A DNA stretch of 64,000 bases from Helicobacter suis HS1 (GCF_026000295.1 NZ_AP026769.1:1116001-1180000), one strand, 5' to 3'. Positions 45,268 to 55,786 are shown, counted from the first letter of the stretch. Translations and numbers: made by a program. Notes: generated by a model not told the origin, from the sequence alone.

Positions 45268-48205
45268 GAATGGTTTGTAACACAGATACATCATCTTTAC
45301 TAGGGGCTTGCAAAGGTTTTTGTTTCTCTTTAAAAAAAAGGGTGATGTTTTGCCCATATTGAGAAATTTTATGGATTTTAAGCTGGTTAGCCAAAATTTT
45401 AATCCGGATAATTTGTAAAAACTGGGTGGTCATTAAATCTAGCGCTCCAAAACGCGCATGAATCTCACTTTGAATTGCAGCCACACTGGCTAAATCAAGG
45501 CATAAAGAAAGCCGTCTATAAAGTTCTAAACGCAAACTATCGCTACGGATTAAATCCGGGCTTAAAAAGCCACTGACTTGGAGTTTTAAATCTACGCTAA
45601 AACTTTCCTGTATCTCTCCACTCTCTTGAGAAATGGCCTCTTCTAACATTTTGGTATATAACTTATAACCAATGCCTTTAATATGCCCGCTCTGATTTGC
45701 CCCTAAAAAATTCCCCCCGCCTCTAATTTCTAAATCATGCATGGCAATACTAGCCCCGCTACCTAAATAAGAATTCTTTTCTAAGGCTAAAAGTCTTTTA
45801 CTGGCTTGTTCTCCTAGTGTGTTTTTATCCTCTACTAAGTAGTAACAAAACCCTTCTTTATTCCCCCGTCCTACGCGCCCTCTTAATTGGTGCAAATCAG
45901 CCAAACCAAAGCGATCGGCTTGTTCTATGATAATGGTGTTAGCATTGGGTAAATGAATTCCTGACTCTACAATAGAAGTACATAAAAGCACTTCAAAATG
46001 CCCCTGTGCAAAATTAACCATGATCTGTTCTACTTCTTTTGCCGGAGTTTTAGAGTGCAAAATTTCTACACGCAAATTAGGGAGTAACTCTAAAAGTTTT
46101 TGTTTGACTTTGGGCATGCTTTCAATATGATTATGGATATAAAAAACCTGTCCCTTGCGGCGTAATTCTCTTAAAATAATCTCTTTGAGCAGGGGGTTTG
46201 TTTTTTCCTTCACAAAGGTACGGCTAGGTTTTCTATTAGCCGGAGGTGTTGTTAAAGTGCTCACCCCCTTGATTTTAGAAAGAGCCATGCTAAGCGTTCT
46301 TGGAATAGGGGTAGCTGACATGCTTAAAGAATGCACTTGGTGGCTTAAAATTTTGATCGCCTCTTTTTGCTTAACTCCAAATTTATGTTCCTCATCTACC
46401 ACCACTAACCCTAAGTCTTTAAATTTAGCCCCTAAAAGCGCATGGGTACCCACCACTACAGAAATACGCCCCTCTTTGATCCCCTCTAAAACCTCCTTTT
46501 TATCCTTGCTAAAGCGATCTAGCTTGGCTACTTTAAGATTGAAGGGTTCTAGGCGTGCTTGGAGGGTGTTAAAGTGCTGGGCACATAAAAGTGTGGTGGG
46601 GACAAACATAGCGCTTTGCTTGCCACTTAAAAAGATAGCATAAATAGCATGCATGGCCACCTCAGTTTTGCCAAAGCCCACATCGCCATTGAGTAATCTA
46701 TCCATGACGCGCCCTTGAGCCAGATCTTCTAAAATGGCTGTAATGCTACTCTCTTGATCGGGGGTTAGAGTAAAACCACAGGCTTGTTTAAAGGCCTTGA
46801 GTTTAGCGCTATCTGCGTTGATTTTCTCCCCCTCTAATAAATAGCGTTTAGCGGCTAAATTAATGATCTGTGAGGCCATTTCTAAGATTTCGGCATGGAC
46901 TTTAGCCTTAAGTTTGATAAAACTACTTTTACCTAACTTATCCAAAACAGGGAAATTATTAGCGATGTAGCGCTCCACTAGGTGTAAATTTTCTACAGGC
47001 AATAACAACATATCCTCATTTTGATACTCTAAAGCGATAAAATCGCGCACACTGCCAAAAATACTTTGTTGGACAAGGCCCTTAAAAAGCCCCACTCCAT
47101 AATTTTCATGCACGACAAAATCCCCCGGGCTTAGCTCATCTAAGATGAGTTTAGGGCGTAAAAATGGGTGTTTTTGTGGGTAGGAGTGCAAAGAGAAAAA
47201 AATCACATCTGGGGTACTAAAATGGAGCACACAATCAGAAACAACACTTTTAAAGGGGGCGTTTAGATGGTGTGTAGGGATTAAGTCTATATTCTTAGCA
47301 AGCAAAGTAACGCGTTTATGGGCGTTGAGTTGTAAAAATGTGTCTAATTGGTTTAAATGAATCTGAATATCTTGGCAATTAGGGGGGGTTTGTAGCACCG
47401 GTAAGCTGAGGGCATGTTTTAGATTATCAGCAGGGTTAAAATCAAAAATTTCTTTTGCCTCTAAATGGGCTTTTTGGCTTAAGGTGGCGCTATAGTGCTG
47501 TAAAAAATCAATCCCAAAATCCTCCAAAACCCAAAACCCAAGCGATCCAATATCTTTAATCAATACGCTACTTTCTAGTTTTTCTATCCTTTCTTGTAAA
47601 AGCGTGTAGTTTTCTTGGCTTAAACTGAAGAGTGCGGGCGTGATCTCTAAAAATTCTAAGAGTTCTGAATCGCTTAGCTGGGTAATTGGATCAAAGGTGC
47701 GGATATCCTCACAATCTTGCCCTAAAAAGCTAATGCGGTGTGGCTTAGTTTGACCGGGGATAAAAATATCTACAATATCGCCCCTAAAACTTGCCTCACC
47801 GGGTAATTCAATGATGTCTACAAAATCATAGCCATAATAATAAAACTTTTCTTTTAACTCTGCTAAAGAATAACTTTCTAAACACTCTATCATAAAACTT
47901 TGGAGTAATAAGGGTTTGGGTAAAGGGTGTAAAAGCGCGCTTAAAGGAGCGATAAGACGGGTTTGTGGGTTTGTTTCTTTAGATTGATAAAAACAACCCA
48001 ATACGCTTAAAAGCTCTTTAAGTTCTGTGTTAAAAGCGCGCATATCATCAAGGTAATAAACTCTTAACTCCGGCAACACAAAAACAGGAATGTGGGGTTT
48101 AAAAAAGCGCCACACCTGTAAAGCTTCTTGAGCCTGTTTATTATCTGCAACCACTAAAATTGTGCTGTTAAAAGAAGGGAGAGCAAAATAAAGGCTAGAT
48201 TGCAT
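45245..48205 (-). CDS. mfd: Transcription-repair coupling factor
   Basis: DNA translocase that removes RNA polymerase stalled at lesions and recruits UvrA. The order is UvrB-like N-terminal region, polymerase-binding domain (GDFVVHENYGVGLFKGL), then helicase motor with Walker A NGDVGFGKTEVA and the DEEH box LVVVDEEHKFG, GRVGRGNKEGFCYY, and the C-terminal regulatory domain. 986 aa is typical for Helicobacter. It is the last gene of the long leftward operon, directly after ccmA. Confidence 0.96.
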   Translation of the reverse strand: MQSSLYFALPSFNSTILVVADNKQAQEALQVWRFFKPHIPVFVLPELRVYYLDDMRAFNTELKELLSVLGCFYQSKETNPQTRLIAPLSALLHPLPKPLLLQSFMIECLESYSLAELKEKFYYYGYDFVDIIELPGEASFRGDIVDIFIPGQTKPHRISFLGQDCEDIRTFDPITQLSDSELLEFLEITPALFSLSQENYTLLQERIEKLESSVLIKDIGSLGFWVLEDFGIDFLQHYSATLSQKAHLEAKEIFDFNPADNLKHALSLPVLQTPPNCQDIQIHLNQLDTFLQLNAHKRVTLLAKNIDLIPTHHLNAPFKSVVSDCVLHFSTPDVIFFSLHSYPQKHPFLRPKLILDELSPGDFVVHENYGVGLFKGLVQQSIFGSVRDFIALEYQNEDMLLLPVENLHLVERYIANNFPVLDKLGKSSFIKLKAKVHAEILEMASQIINLAAKRYLLEGEKINADSAKLKAFKQACGFTLTPDQESSITAILEDLAQGRVMDRLLNGDVGFGKTEVAMHAIYAIFLSGKQSAMFVPTTLLCAQHFNTLQARLEPFNLKVAKLDRFSKDKKEVLEGIKEGRISVVVGTHALLGAKFKDLGLVVVDEEHKFGVKQKEAIKILSHQVHSLSMSATPIPRTLSMALSKIKGVSTLTTPPANRKPSRTFVKEKTNPLLKEIILRELRRKGQVFYIHNHIESMPKVKQKLLELLPNLRVEILHSKTPAKEVEQIMVNFAQGHFEVLLCTSIVESGIHLPNANTIIIEQADRFGLADLHQLRGRVGRGNKEGFCYYLVEDKNTLGEQASKRLLALEKNSYLGSGASIAMHDLEIRGGGNFLGANQSGHIKGIGYKLYTKMLEEAISQESGEIQESFSVDLKLQVSGFLSPDLIRSDSLRLELYRRLSLCLDLASVAAIQSEIHARFGALDLMTTQFLQIIRIKILANQLKIHKISQYGQNITLFFKEKQKPLQAPSKDDVSVLQTILTALQTL

Positions 48206-48597
48206 TAGGTTTTAGGATTTTTATTTTCTTCTAAAGCTTTGATCACTTCATTTCTAGGGCGACTCTCCCCGGCTAAGATTCCCTTCCGTTCAATAATTAA
48301 TTCTGAACTCACAATTTTACCATCCACATACCCTAAGGGCATGATTTCAATCACATCAGCCTGTGCATTCCCGTTAAATTTACCGCTTACTACTAATCTT
48401 GCCGCAAAAATATCCCCCATAACCACACCATTTTTGCCAATCACAACAGTGGATTCAGAATGGACAATGCCTTCTAATTCGCCATCAATATGTAGATGGC
48501 AATCAATATTTACTTCTCCTTTGAATTTGGTGCCTTGGGCGATGATGGTGGCTGATCCGTTAGTAGGTTGTTTATGATCGTTAGTAAAGATTGCCAT
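48205..48597 (-). CDS. ccmA: Bactofilin CcmA
   Basis: Cytoskeletal polymer needed for helical cell shape. The beta-helix repeats can be followed (IIAQGTKFKGEVNIDCHLHI, HSESTVVIGKNGVVMGDIF, EIMPLGYVDGKIVSSELI). It starts MAIFTNDHK like its H. pylori equivalent. 130 aa. The start lies 88 bp inside the end of csd1, and the stop overlaps the mfd ATG by one base. Confidence 0.93.
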   Translation of the reverse strand: MAIFTNDHKQPTNGSATIIAQGTKFKGEVNIDCHLHIDGELEGIVHSESTVVIGKNGVVMGDIFAARLVVSGKFNGNAQADVIEIMPLGYVDGKIVSSELIIERKGILAGESRPRNEVIKALEENKNPKT

Positions 48598-49448
48598 GCA
48601 ATATTCCTTTCTTTGGTAAAAATAAAATCAAAGTCTCTCATATTCCAAGTGATAAAAAACATAGGATTAATCGGCTTGTCCATGAAACGCACTTCATAGT
48701 GTAAATGCGGTCCAGTGCTCATGCCACTACTGCCACTATAAGCAAGAAGTTGGCCTTTTTTGACAAATTCGCCGTTTTTAACTACAATTCTTTTAAGATG
48801 CGCATAATAAGTTTGAAAACCAAAGGGGTGGTAAAGTTTAACAAGCCTCCCATAACCCCCATTCCACCCGCTATTAGCCAAGCCCACCACCCCACTAGCG
48901 GTTGCATAAACAGGTGTGTTAATTGGCGTACTTAAATCCACACCTGTATGGTTAAACAAGCGGTGTAAAATGGGGTGAAAACGCTTAGCAAAGGGGCTAG
49001 AAATCCGCCGATACGATTCAAGTGGGTTATCATTGGGGATAAAACGCATGATAAAAGTTTTTTGAGCCCCTGTAATGCTAGCCACATCTAGGCGTTGGCT
49101 TAATGGCGCATCGCTAGTATCCTCCCCTTCAATCCCTACTGAATCTTCTAAATCGCTGATGCGATCGCCTGCTAGCAATAGCTCTTCTAAATAGCCTTGA
49201 ACCTTTTCACTCAAATGCGCATGGGCTTGTGAACTCTTGAAATATTCTGCACTGAGTTTTTTAGTCTGGGCTTTGGTGGTTTTGATTTCTACATCAAAGG
49301 CATAAAGCGCGATGCCTAAAAACATGAACACGGCCAGTATAAATAAGAGAATGTAGTACATGATCTGTTTGTAGACAATGTGCACATTAATAGACTTACT
49401 CCCATCTTTGTAAGTCAACATTAAAATGAGGCGTTTATTCAGCCACAC
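48510..49448 (-). CDS. csd1: Cell-shape peptidoglycan endopeptidase Csd1 (M23)
   Basis: Cuts cross-links in peptidoglycan to give helical shape. Membrane helix (about 29-50), coiled-coil linker, then LytM/M23 domain with all metal ligands: NHTGVDLSTP, TYYAHLKR and GPHLHYEVRF. 312 aa equals H. pylori Csd1. The last 29 codons overlap ccmA and the start overlaps csd2 by 14 bp. In H. pylori Csd1 pairs with Csd2. Confidence 0.93.
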   Translation of the reverse strand: MWLNKRLILMLTYKDGSKSINVHIVYKQIMYYILLFILAVFMFLGIALYAFDVEIKTTKAQTKKLSAEYFKSSQAHAHLSEKVQGYLEELLLAGDRISDLEDSVGIEGEDTSDAPLSQRLDVASITGAQKTFIMRFIPNDNPLESYRRISSPFAKRFHPILHRLFNHTGVDLSTPINTPVYATASGVVGLANSGWNGGYGRLVKLYHPFGFQTYYAHLKRIVVKNGEFVKKGQLLAYSGSSGMSTGPHLHYEVRFMDKPINPMFFITWNMRDFDFIFTKERNIAWQSLLTIINNLLTDQPPSSPKAPNSKEK

Positions 49449-50358
49449 CCATAACCCCTAAATGTTCTGTAGTTTGGCGTTTTTCACGGATATGAGCCAT
49501 ATCTTTAATGCTATAGAAAAGATTTTTCCAGCTGACTTGAGAATCGTCTTTAAAAATTGAATCAAAGTGAGCCATGTCCCAATCCATGTATTTTGGCATG
49601 TCTACAATACGGCCTAAAAAGCGGATTTCATAGTGTAGATTATTGCTACTATAACCAAGTAGCTCTCCTTTTTGTACAAATGCATGCCTTTTAATCACAA
49701 TGCTATTAAGGCGCGCATAGATTGAACTAAACCCAAAAGCATGTTCTAATCGTATTAATTTGCCATAGCCTTGATAATTTCTAATAAGCACCACATCTAC
49801 CACTCCACTAGCCGTTGCATACACGGGTGTATCTGGCGTTGTATTAAAATTATACCCATGGTAGGGGCCTAAAGATCTCTTATTAGGGGAGTTGATCAAA
49901 GTTTTAGTGCTATAGGTTTTAATAGGTTCTCCATTAGGGATAAGGGCTAAAGCTAGGGTTTTATTAGGGATAGAGAGTTGTTTTAAATCCACACTGCTAT
50001 AGGCATCATCGCCTTGACTCTTTTTAACCTGTACAAGATTTTCAAAATCTTTAATTTTACGGCTAACTAAGGCAATTTCTTGGGTTTTTTGAGAAATCTC
50101 AAGCTTGAGCGTGTTATTTTTAGTATACAGATTTTTATAATTGGTCTCTAAAATACCTTTTTCTAAAGTCATTTTACTAATCTTTTCAACCAAGTAGCCT
50201 AAAAACCACCCTCCGGCTAATAACAACCCGATAACTAGCATGGTGATTAAGAGTACATGCCGTTTTACATGCCTAGAAAGCCTGAGTTGTTTAGACCCAT
50301 TTTCATCAATAATTGTTAAGACAAATTTATCTGGCACACAAACCCCTACTACCCTCAA
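49435..50358 (-). CDS. csd2: Csd2, M23-family protein with degenerate metal site
   Basis: Membrane helix (about 32-53), coiled coil, then an M23 fold whose key residues are changed: HGYNFNTTPDTP where HxxxD is expected, IYARLNS instead of YAHL, and NNLHYEIRF instead of HLHYE. The domain is therefore probably inactive and acts as the stabilising partner of Csd1, as described for H. pylori. 307 aa. Start is GTG or a later ATG; the ORF begins within the end of folC (32-bp overlap). Confidence 0.9.
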   Translation of the reverse strand: MRVVGVCVPDKFVLTIIDENGSKQLRLSRHVKRHVLLITMLVIGLLLAGGWFLGYLVEKISKMTLEKGILETNYKNLYTKNNTLKLEISQKTQEIALVSRKIKDFENLVQVKKSQGDDAYSSVDLKQLSIPNKTLALALIPNGEPIKTYSTKTLINSPNKRSLGPYHGYNFNTTPDTPVYATASGVVDVVLIRNYQGYGKLIRLEHAFGFSSIYARLNSIVIKRHAFVQKGELLGYSSNNLHYEIRFLGRIVDMPKYMDWDMAHFDSIFKDDSQVSWKNLFYSIKDMAHIREKRQTTEHLGVMGVAE

Positions 50359-51520
50359 AATGCCCCTGATACTTTTGATAGCCCTTTATAAATGTACGCA
50401 CAACACTAAAAGACCCGGCCACCACAAACAAACCAGAAAAGGGGTTAAAAGTATCCCAGCTAAAGGGAGCAAAGGGTATGCACAATTGCTCTAAAAACCC
50501 CTCCAAAACCCCCCTATCTATCATCTGTGTATCTAATACTTCTAAAATCCACACCCGTTTAACACGGGATTTAAGGCTTTTTAAAACCCCATAAGCGTCT
50601 TTTCTTTGATAGCTATTATACACCAAATCCACTCTTTGATCGGCTAGGGCTTTAGCCAGAGCCTTAGCCCCGCCTACATTGTGCGCCACATCTAAGATAA
50701 TAGAGGGTGTCAAAAACTCAAAACGACCCGGTAAATCTAAGGGTTTAAGTGTAGCAAGAGAAGAATCAATATTTAAGATTTCTAAAGCACTAATCGCTGT
50801 TTGTAAATTATCAACCAAAAAGGGTGGATAGTGGTGTTTGTGGGCATAAGCTTGTATGGCTAAAGAGGGGGGAGGCACTAGGGGCGCTAACTTTAAAGAA
50901 TATTTGCTTGCCATTTGCTTGGCTAATTTTAAAAAGGGGCGGTTTTGGTGGGCTAATAAAATAGGTGTGTGTGGCTCTAAATCAATCATAGCTCTTAGTT
51001 TAGTAGTAGCAATTTCTTTTAAGCTATGGCCTAACCTTTCTGTGTGATCTAGGCTAATGGGTGTATAAATAAGAGCGATTCGTTTATTTAAAACACTTGT
51101 GCTATCAAATTCCCCTCCCAAACCCGCCTCAGCCACTAAATAATCACAATCTTGGGCTAGTACAATGGCTAAAAGAGTGGCGTATTCAAAGTAACTCATG
51201 GGTTCTAGGGGCAATGTTTGTAAAGTTTGGTGTGCTTTTTCTAAAGCAGCGTCTGTGATGATTCTACCCTGCGAATAAAAGCGCTCTTTAAAATTTAATA
51301 GATGAGGGGAGGTGAAGTGTAAAACTTTAAAGCCAGCCTGTTCTAACCCCAAAGTTAAAAAACGCCCTGTACTACCCTTACCATTAGTGCCAATGATTTG
51401 GATTTTAGGCACTTGATCCTGACAATACGCATTAAAAGTGGTGTAGATACGCTTAAAACGCTTAGGATCAAAGGGTGCGTACTCCTGTGCTTTAGAGGCT
51501 AGATAGTCTGTTAAATTCAT
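50327..51520 (-). CDS. folC: Folylpolyglutamate synthase / dihydrofolate synthase
   Basis: Adds glutamate to folates. The P-loop is IIGTNGKGSTGRFL; SPHLLNFKERF and EAGLGGEFDSTSVL are conserved. Substrate-binding ILDVAHNVGGAKALA is near residue 270. 397 aa. It overlaps lptE by 4 bp and csd2 by 32 bp. Confidence 0.93.
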   Translation of the reverse strand: MNLTDYLASKAQEYAPFDPKRFKRIYTTFNAYCQDQVPKIQIIGTNGKGSTGRFLTLGLEQAGFKVLHFTSPHLLNFKERFYSQGRIITDAALEKAHQTLQTLPLEPMSYFEYATLLAIVLAQDCDYLVAEAGLGGEFDSTSVLNKRIALIYTPISLDHTERLGHSLKEIATTKLRAMIDLEPHTPILLAHQNRPFLKLAKQMASKYSLKLAPLVPPPSLAIQAYAHKHHYPPFLVDNLQTAISALEILNIDSSLATLKPLDLPGRFEFLTPSIILDVAHNVGGAKALAKALADQRVDLVYNSYQRKDAYGVLKSLKSRVKRVWILEVLDTQMIDRGVLEGFLEQLCIPFAPFSWDTFNPFSGLFVVAGSFSVVRTFIKGYQKYQGHFEGSRGLCAR

Positions 51521-52023
51521 TTATTGAGTTTACCTTCATAGGCAATTTGGGAGACAAACTGGGTAAGAGTTTGATCTAGGGCTTGGGAGATTGCATAAAT
51601 GCGGTTATTGTAAGTGATGAGAGGGTCTTGTAATGAAACAGCGTAGTTATAATAACCGCTATCATGGAAAGTTTTTACAGTGCCCATTTTATTATTGTAA
51701 GTGTAATCCACATACACCGTAGCGCGGTAGAAGGTGGTAAAGCCCTCTTGATTTTGGCTAATAGAAGTATCAGCTACCCGCGTGATTTCAATGGTAATAA
51801 TAGAATCGGCTTGTTTCTGACTAGTTAGGGTATTTTGGAAACGCTGTACAATGACGCGATTAAGCATGTCCTTAAAAGCCACAGAGTTTTTAGGGTTGGG
51901 CAAATTCACCACCAAGCGCACATATATACCTTTGCCTAAAACCTTATCTGAAAGGGCGGCAATGGGTTTATAGCCACAACCTGTTAATAAAACCAAGGCA
52001 AAAAGCGCGCTAATGGCTTTCAT
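51517..52023 (-). CDS. lptE: LPS-assembly lipoprotein LptE-like
   Basis: Outer-membrane lipoprotein that plugs LptD during LPS export. The signal peptide ends in the lipobox LLTGC at residue 16. The rest has alpha-beta structure with RFQNTLTSQKQADSIITIEI. 168 aa. Weak sequence conservation means the name rests partly on position between leuS and folC, as in H. pylori. It overlaps leuS by 4 bp. Confidence 0.78.
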   Translation of the reverse strand: MKAISALFALVLLTGCGYKPIAALSDKVLGKGIYVRLVVNLPNPKNSVAFKDMLNRVIVQRFQNTLTSQKQADSIITIEITRVADTSISQNQEGFTTFYRATVYVDYTYNNKMGTVKTFHDSGYYNYAVSLQDPLITYNNRIYAISQALDQTLTQFVSQIAYEGKLNK

Positions 52024-54461
52024 TGCACGACAAAATTCACTAATTTATGGGGTACGATAACTTCTTTAATCACGCGTTTTTGATCTAGCCATTTAGCCAC
52101 GCTAACTCTAGCCTCTTGTAAAAGCGCTTCTTGATTTAAATCTTTTAAGATCACAATTTGCCCTCGTTTTTTGCCATTGATTGTAACGGCCATTGTAATT
52201 TGATCTTCTTCTAATGCGTGTGGATCTACATGGAGGGTTTTAAAATTACTCAAATTAAAAAGCCGTTTAGAAATTTCATGGCAGACATGGGGGATAAGAG
52301 GCTCTAACACATGGGTTAAAATATAATACCCTTCTGTCCACAAGGCGCTATTTGTGGTTTTTTCTAGGGCATTGAGTGCTTCCATGCAAAAGGCAAGCAA
52401 AGTATTAAAGGGATAATGTGGCTGGACTTTATCAAAAATATCATGGCATTTTTGTAAGGCTAAATAAATTTTTTTACGGGCTTCTTTTTCTGCATCGCTT
52501 AGATTATTTACATCTAAAAAGGGGAGTTGTTTACAAGCCTTTGCTAAAAATGACTTTTCATAAAATCGTTTTAAAAAACGCGCTGCGCCTTCTAGGGCTT
52601 GATCATTCCATTCTAATTCTTTATTAGGCGGTGCGACAAAATGGATATATGCCCTAGCAATATCTGCCCCGTATTTTTCTAAAATCTCTTGAGGCGTAAC
52701 CACATTGCCCTTAGATTTACTCATTTTAGCGCCATTTTTAAGCACCATGCCCTGAGTGGTGAGAGCCTGAAAGGGTTCATTGATATGAAGATAACCCAAA
52801 TCTCTAAGAGCCTTAGTAAAAAAGCGCGCATAAAGTAAATGCAAAATGGCATGTTCGATTCCGCCAATATATTCATCTACCTCCATCCAATAATCTAGTG
52901 CGTCTAAATCAAAAGCCTGTTTATCCCAAAGTTTAGGCGGGGTGGTGTAGCGTAAAAAGTACCAACTAGATTGGAAAAAGGTATCCATTGTATCAGTTTC
53001 TCGGCGCGCCTCTTGTCCACATTTAGGGCAAAGACAATGTTTAAAACTTTTATGTTTATCTAAAGGATTGCCCTCGCCATCAAATACCACATCTTCGGGC
53101 AATAAAATAGGCAAATTTTCTATTTTCTCACACACTAAGCCACAATGTGCGCAATGTATCATAGGAATAAGCGCTCCCCAGTAACGCTGGCGTGAAATAC
53201 CCCAATCTTGCAAGCGATAATTAATAATGCGCTTTCCTAATCCCTTTTGCTCAAAAAGTGTACTAAGCTTTTCTTTAGCCTCTGTGGTGCTAAGCCCGTT
53301 ATATTCCCCGCTATTTTTTAAAATACCTACTGGGCAAGGCGCTACTTCTCCTACAATGAGTTCTTTAATAGGGATATTAAAAAGGGTTGCAAAGGCATGA
53401 TCTCTAAGATCACACCCGGGTACTCCCATTAACGCCCCGCTCCCATAATTATCTAGTACAAAATTAGCCATATAAACGGGGATAGATTCATTGGTTAAGG
53501 GGTGTAAAACAGATAGCGGTAATTTAACCCCTCTTTTTTCTAAAGAACGCGTACGCATATTGGTATTTTGAATGCTTAAAATCTCTTCTTTAGCCTCTGT
53601 GTTTAGTAAATCTGTTTTTAATAAAGCTTGGATTAACACATGCCCGGGGGAGAGCGCTACAAAAGTTACTCCAAAGATCGTATCAATACGGGTTGTAAAT
53701 ACCTCAATTTGTGTTAAATCCGATCTATTTAAACGCGCTATACTTTCAGCTTCTAATGCAAAGCTAAAAGCTAACCCTTCTGATTTGCCAATCCACTGTT
53801 CTTGCATGCTTAAAACTTGTGTAGGCCAAGAGCCTTTTAAATTCTTAAGTTCTTCTAAAAGTTCCTCAGCATACTTTGTAATTCTAAGATAGTATTGTGG
53901 CATTTGCTTTTGCACTACAGCAGAGCCACAGCGCCAGCATTTCCCATCAATGACTTGTTCATTAGCTAAAACTGTGTGATCAAGAGGACACCAGTTTAAC
54001 CACGCCTCTTTTTGATATACCAAACCTTTAGAAAACATCTCTATAAAAAATTGCTGTTCAATTTTGGTGTAATTAGGATCGCAAGTGGCAAATTCGCGAG
54101 TCTTACTAAAGGAAAACCCTAGCGCCTTAAATTCCTCTTGCATGTTGGCTATATTTTTCTCTGTCCAGATTTTGGGGTGGATTTGGTGTTTGATAGCCGC
54201 ATTTTCTGCGGGCATGCCAAAGGCATCAAAAGCCATTGGGTGTAATACATTATAACCCACTTGGCGGTAGTAACGCGCTAAAGCATCGCCGATTGCATAA
54301 TTGCGCACATGCCCCATGTGTACCTCACCGCTAGGATAAGGCATCATGCTTAAAATATATTTTTTAGGTTTAGAAAAATCAGAACTAGGTTCAAATGCTA
54401 AATCATTAGCCCAAATTTCTTGCCATTTTTTTTCAATGATTTTAGGATTATAGGTTTGCAT
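52020..54461 (-). CDS. leuS: Leucyl-tRNA synthetase
   Basis: Class Ia synthetase with an editing domain. HIGH motif in PYPSGEVHMGHVRNYAIGD, KMSKS in GAKMSKSKGNVVTP; the zinc-type cysteines CWRCG and CPKCGQ are present. Editing-domain signature EVFTTRIDTIFGVTF lies near residue 250. 813 aa is normal. Its ATG overlaps the stop of the preceding membrane protein. Confidence 0.96.
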   Translation of the reverse strand: MQTYNPKIIEKKWQEIWANDLAFEPSSDFSKPKKYILSMMPYPSGEVHMGHVRNYAIGDALARYYRQVGYNVLHPMAFDAFGMPAENAAIKHQIHPKIWTEKNIANMQEEFKALGFSFSKTREFATCDPNYTKIEQQFFIEMFSKGLVYQKEAWLNWCPLDHTVLANEQVIDGKCWRCGSAVVQKQMPQYYLRITKYAEELLEELKNLKGSWPTQVLSMQEQWIGKSEGLAFSFALEAESIARLNRSDLTQIEVFTTRIDTIFGVTFVALSPGHVLIQALLKTDLLNTEAKEEILSIQNTNMRTRSLEKRGVKLPLSVLHPLTNESIPVYMANFVLDNYGSGALMGVPGCDLRDHAFATLFNIPIKELIVGEVAPCPVGILKNSGEYNGLSTTEAKEKLSTLFEQKGLGKRIINYRLQDWGISRQRYWGALIPMIHCAHCGLVCEKIENLPILLPEDVVFDGEGNPLDKHKSFKHCLCPKCGQEARRETDTMDTFFQSSWYFLRYTTPPKLWDKQAFDLDALDYWMEVDEYIGGIEHAILHLLYARFFTKALRDLGYLHINEPFQALTTQGMVLKNGAKMSKSKGNVVTPQEILEKYGADIARAYIHFVAPPNKELEWNDQALEGAARFLKRFYEKSFLAKACKQLPFLDVNNLSDAEKEARKKIYLALQKCHDIFDKVQPHYPFNTLLAFCMEALNALEKTTNSALWTEGYYILTHVLEPLIPHVCHEISKRLFNLSNFKTLHVDPHALEEDQITMAVTINGKKRGQIVILKDLNQEALLQEARVSVAKWLDQKRVIKEVIVPHKLVNFVVQ

Positions 54462-54802
54462 TAGTATTCCACATCTGTATTTTTAATGCTATCAATGATG
54501 AGTAATATCAAACAAAAGACATTACTAATTAGCGCCCCAATCATAAGAGTGTAGGCTAGAATTAGATTATTTAAAATTTGTAAAAATATAAAGGCTGGCA
54601 TGAGATGAAGAAGCGCTACCAAAGACCCCCCCATTAACTCAGAAGCAAATTGTTTTTGTACCCCGATTTTAAGGGTTGTAACGATGAAATTAAGCGCCAT
54701 AGCCACAAATAAAACCACCACATTAGGTTCATAAAGAAAGCCCGCAATAGAGGTGGTGCTAGCCAAACTAAAGACCGTAAAAACAACCCGACCCCAATCC
54801 AT
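54461..54802 (-). CDS. Small integral membrane protein of unknown function
   Basis: 113 residues with four hydrophobic segments (VVFTVFSLASTTSIAGFLY, VVLFVAMALNFIVTTL, ALLHLMPAFIFLQILN and LISNVFCLILLIID). It keeps the position between secF and leuS known from H. pylori. No motif suggests a reaction. It may be a DUF6394 member (recalled, not checked). Confidence 0.7.
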   Translation of the reverse strand: MDWGRVVFTVFSLASTTSIAGFLYEPNVVVLFVAMALNFIVTTLKIGVQKQFASELMGGSLVALLHLMPAFIFLQILNNLILAYTLMIGALISNVFCLILLIIDSIKNTDVEY

Positions 54803-54820
54803 GGCTATCCTTTCTGTGGT

Positions 54821-55786
54821 TTAGACTCTTCCATGTTCATACAAGCGCCGTAAACGCTCCTTTTCTTGTTTGCGTTTGGCTTTTTTGAGCTCATTATCAT
54901 GGTATTTGGCTAAATCAAAACCTAAAAGCACGGCAATACGGGGGGCTAAGAAAATAGAGCTATAAGTCCCTACAACAGTGCCAATGAGCATGGGCAAAGA
55001 AAAGCCAATTAAAATCCTAGACCCAAAGAGATAGAGCACTAAAAGCACAAAAAAGACGGTTAAAGAAGTAAGAAGTGTACGGGTCAAGGTACTAGAGATA
55101 GCCTCATTAATCACAAAATTAAGATCATTAGAGCGACCGGCAAGCATTTTTTCTCTAATGCGATCAAAAATGATAATGGTGTCATTAATGGAATAACCAA
55201 TTAAGGTTAAAACCGCAGCGATAACCTCTAAGTTTAAATCAATATTAAAAACAATGGCGCTTGTAGCGGTGATGAGGCTGTCATGGACTAATGCTAAAAT
55301 GCTAGCTAGGGCAAAGCGCCATTCATAGCGAAAACTCACATATAACATCATCGCTACAATGGCTAGTACCAAAGATAAAATCCCTCTTTGTTTGAGCTCA
55401 TCGCCCACCTTAGGCCCTACACTATCTAATTTACGGATTTCAAATTTACCTAGAGGCGCTAAAATTTCTGTAATCTGGCTGCCTAAATCTTTGATTTCTT
55501 GTTTACCTACAGGAATTTTAATCACCACTTCTTGATCAGAGCCAAAGGCACTTACTTGTACCCCATTTAAATGGGCTTTTGCAAAGACTTCGCGGATTTG
55601 TGCTAAAGGCGCTTTTTTCTCAAAACGCACCTGTGCTACACTCCCCCCTGCAAAATCCACCCCCAAATTAAAACCCTTAAAGATAATCAAAGCTAAACAA
55701 AGCAAAAGTACAACACAAGAAGCCCCCAAGCCCCATTTAGAATACTCCATAAAATTTAAAATTCTCACCCGTTTAAAGAGTTCCAC
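54821..55786 (-). CDS. secF: Protein translocase subunit SecF
   Basis: With SecD it drives the late steps of Sec export using the proton-motive force. Six membrane helices with the large periplasmic loop after the first. Conserved: [16 protein letters not shown] and [19 protein letters not shown]. 321 aa. It overlaps secD by 14 bp. Confidence 0.95.
   Translation of the reverse strand: MELFKRVRILNFMEYSKWGLGASCVVLLLCLALIIFKGFNLGVDFAGGSVAQVRFEKKAPLAQIREVFAKAHLNGVQVSAFGSDQEVVIKIPVGKQEIKDLGSQITEILAPLGKFEIRKLDSVGPKVGDELKQRGILSLVLAIVAMMLYVSFRYEWRFALASILALVHDSLITATSAIVFNIDLNLEVIAAVLTLIGYSINDTIIIFDRIREKMLAGRSNDLNFVINEAISSTLTRTLLTSLTVFFVLLVLYLFGSRILIGFSLPMLIGTVVGTYSSIFLAPRIAVLLGFDLAKYHDNELKKAKRKQEKERLRRLYEHGRV

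Noticed and set aside
46155-46643. 162-residue plus-strand frame
   Set aside because: It is antisense to the helicase part of mfd and shows no protein features of its own.
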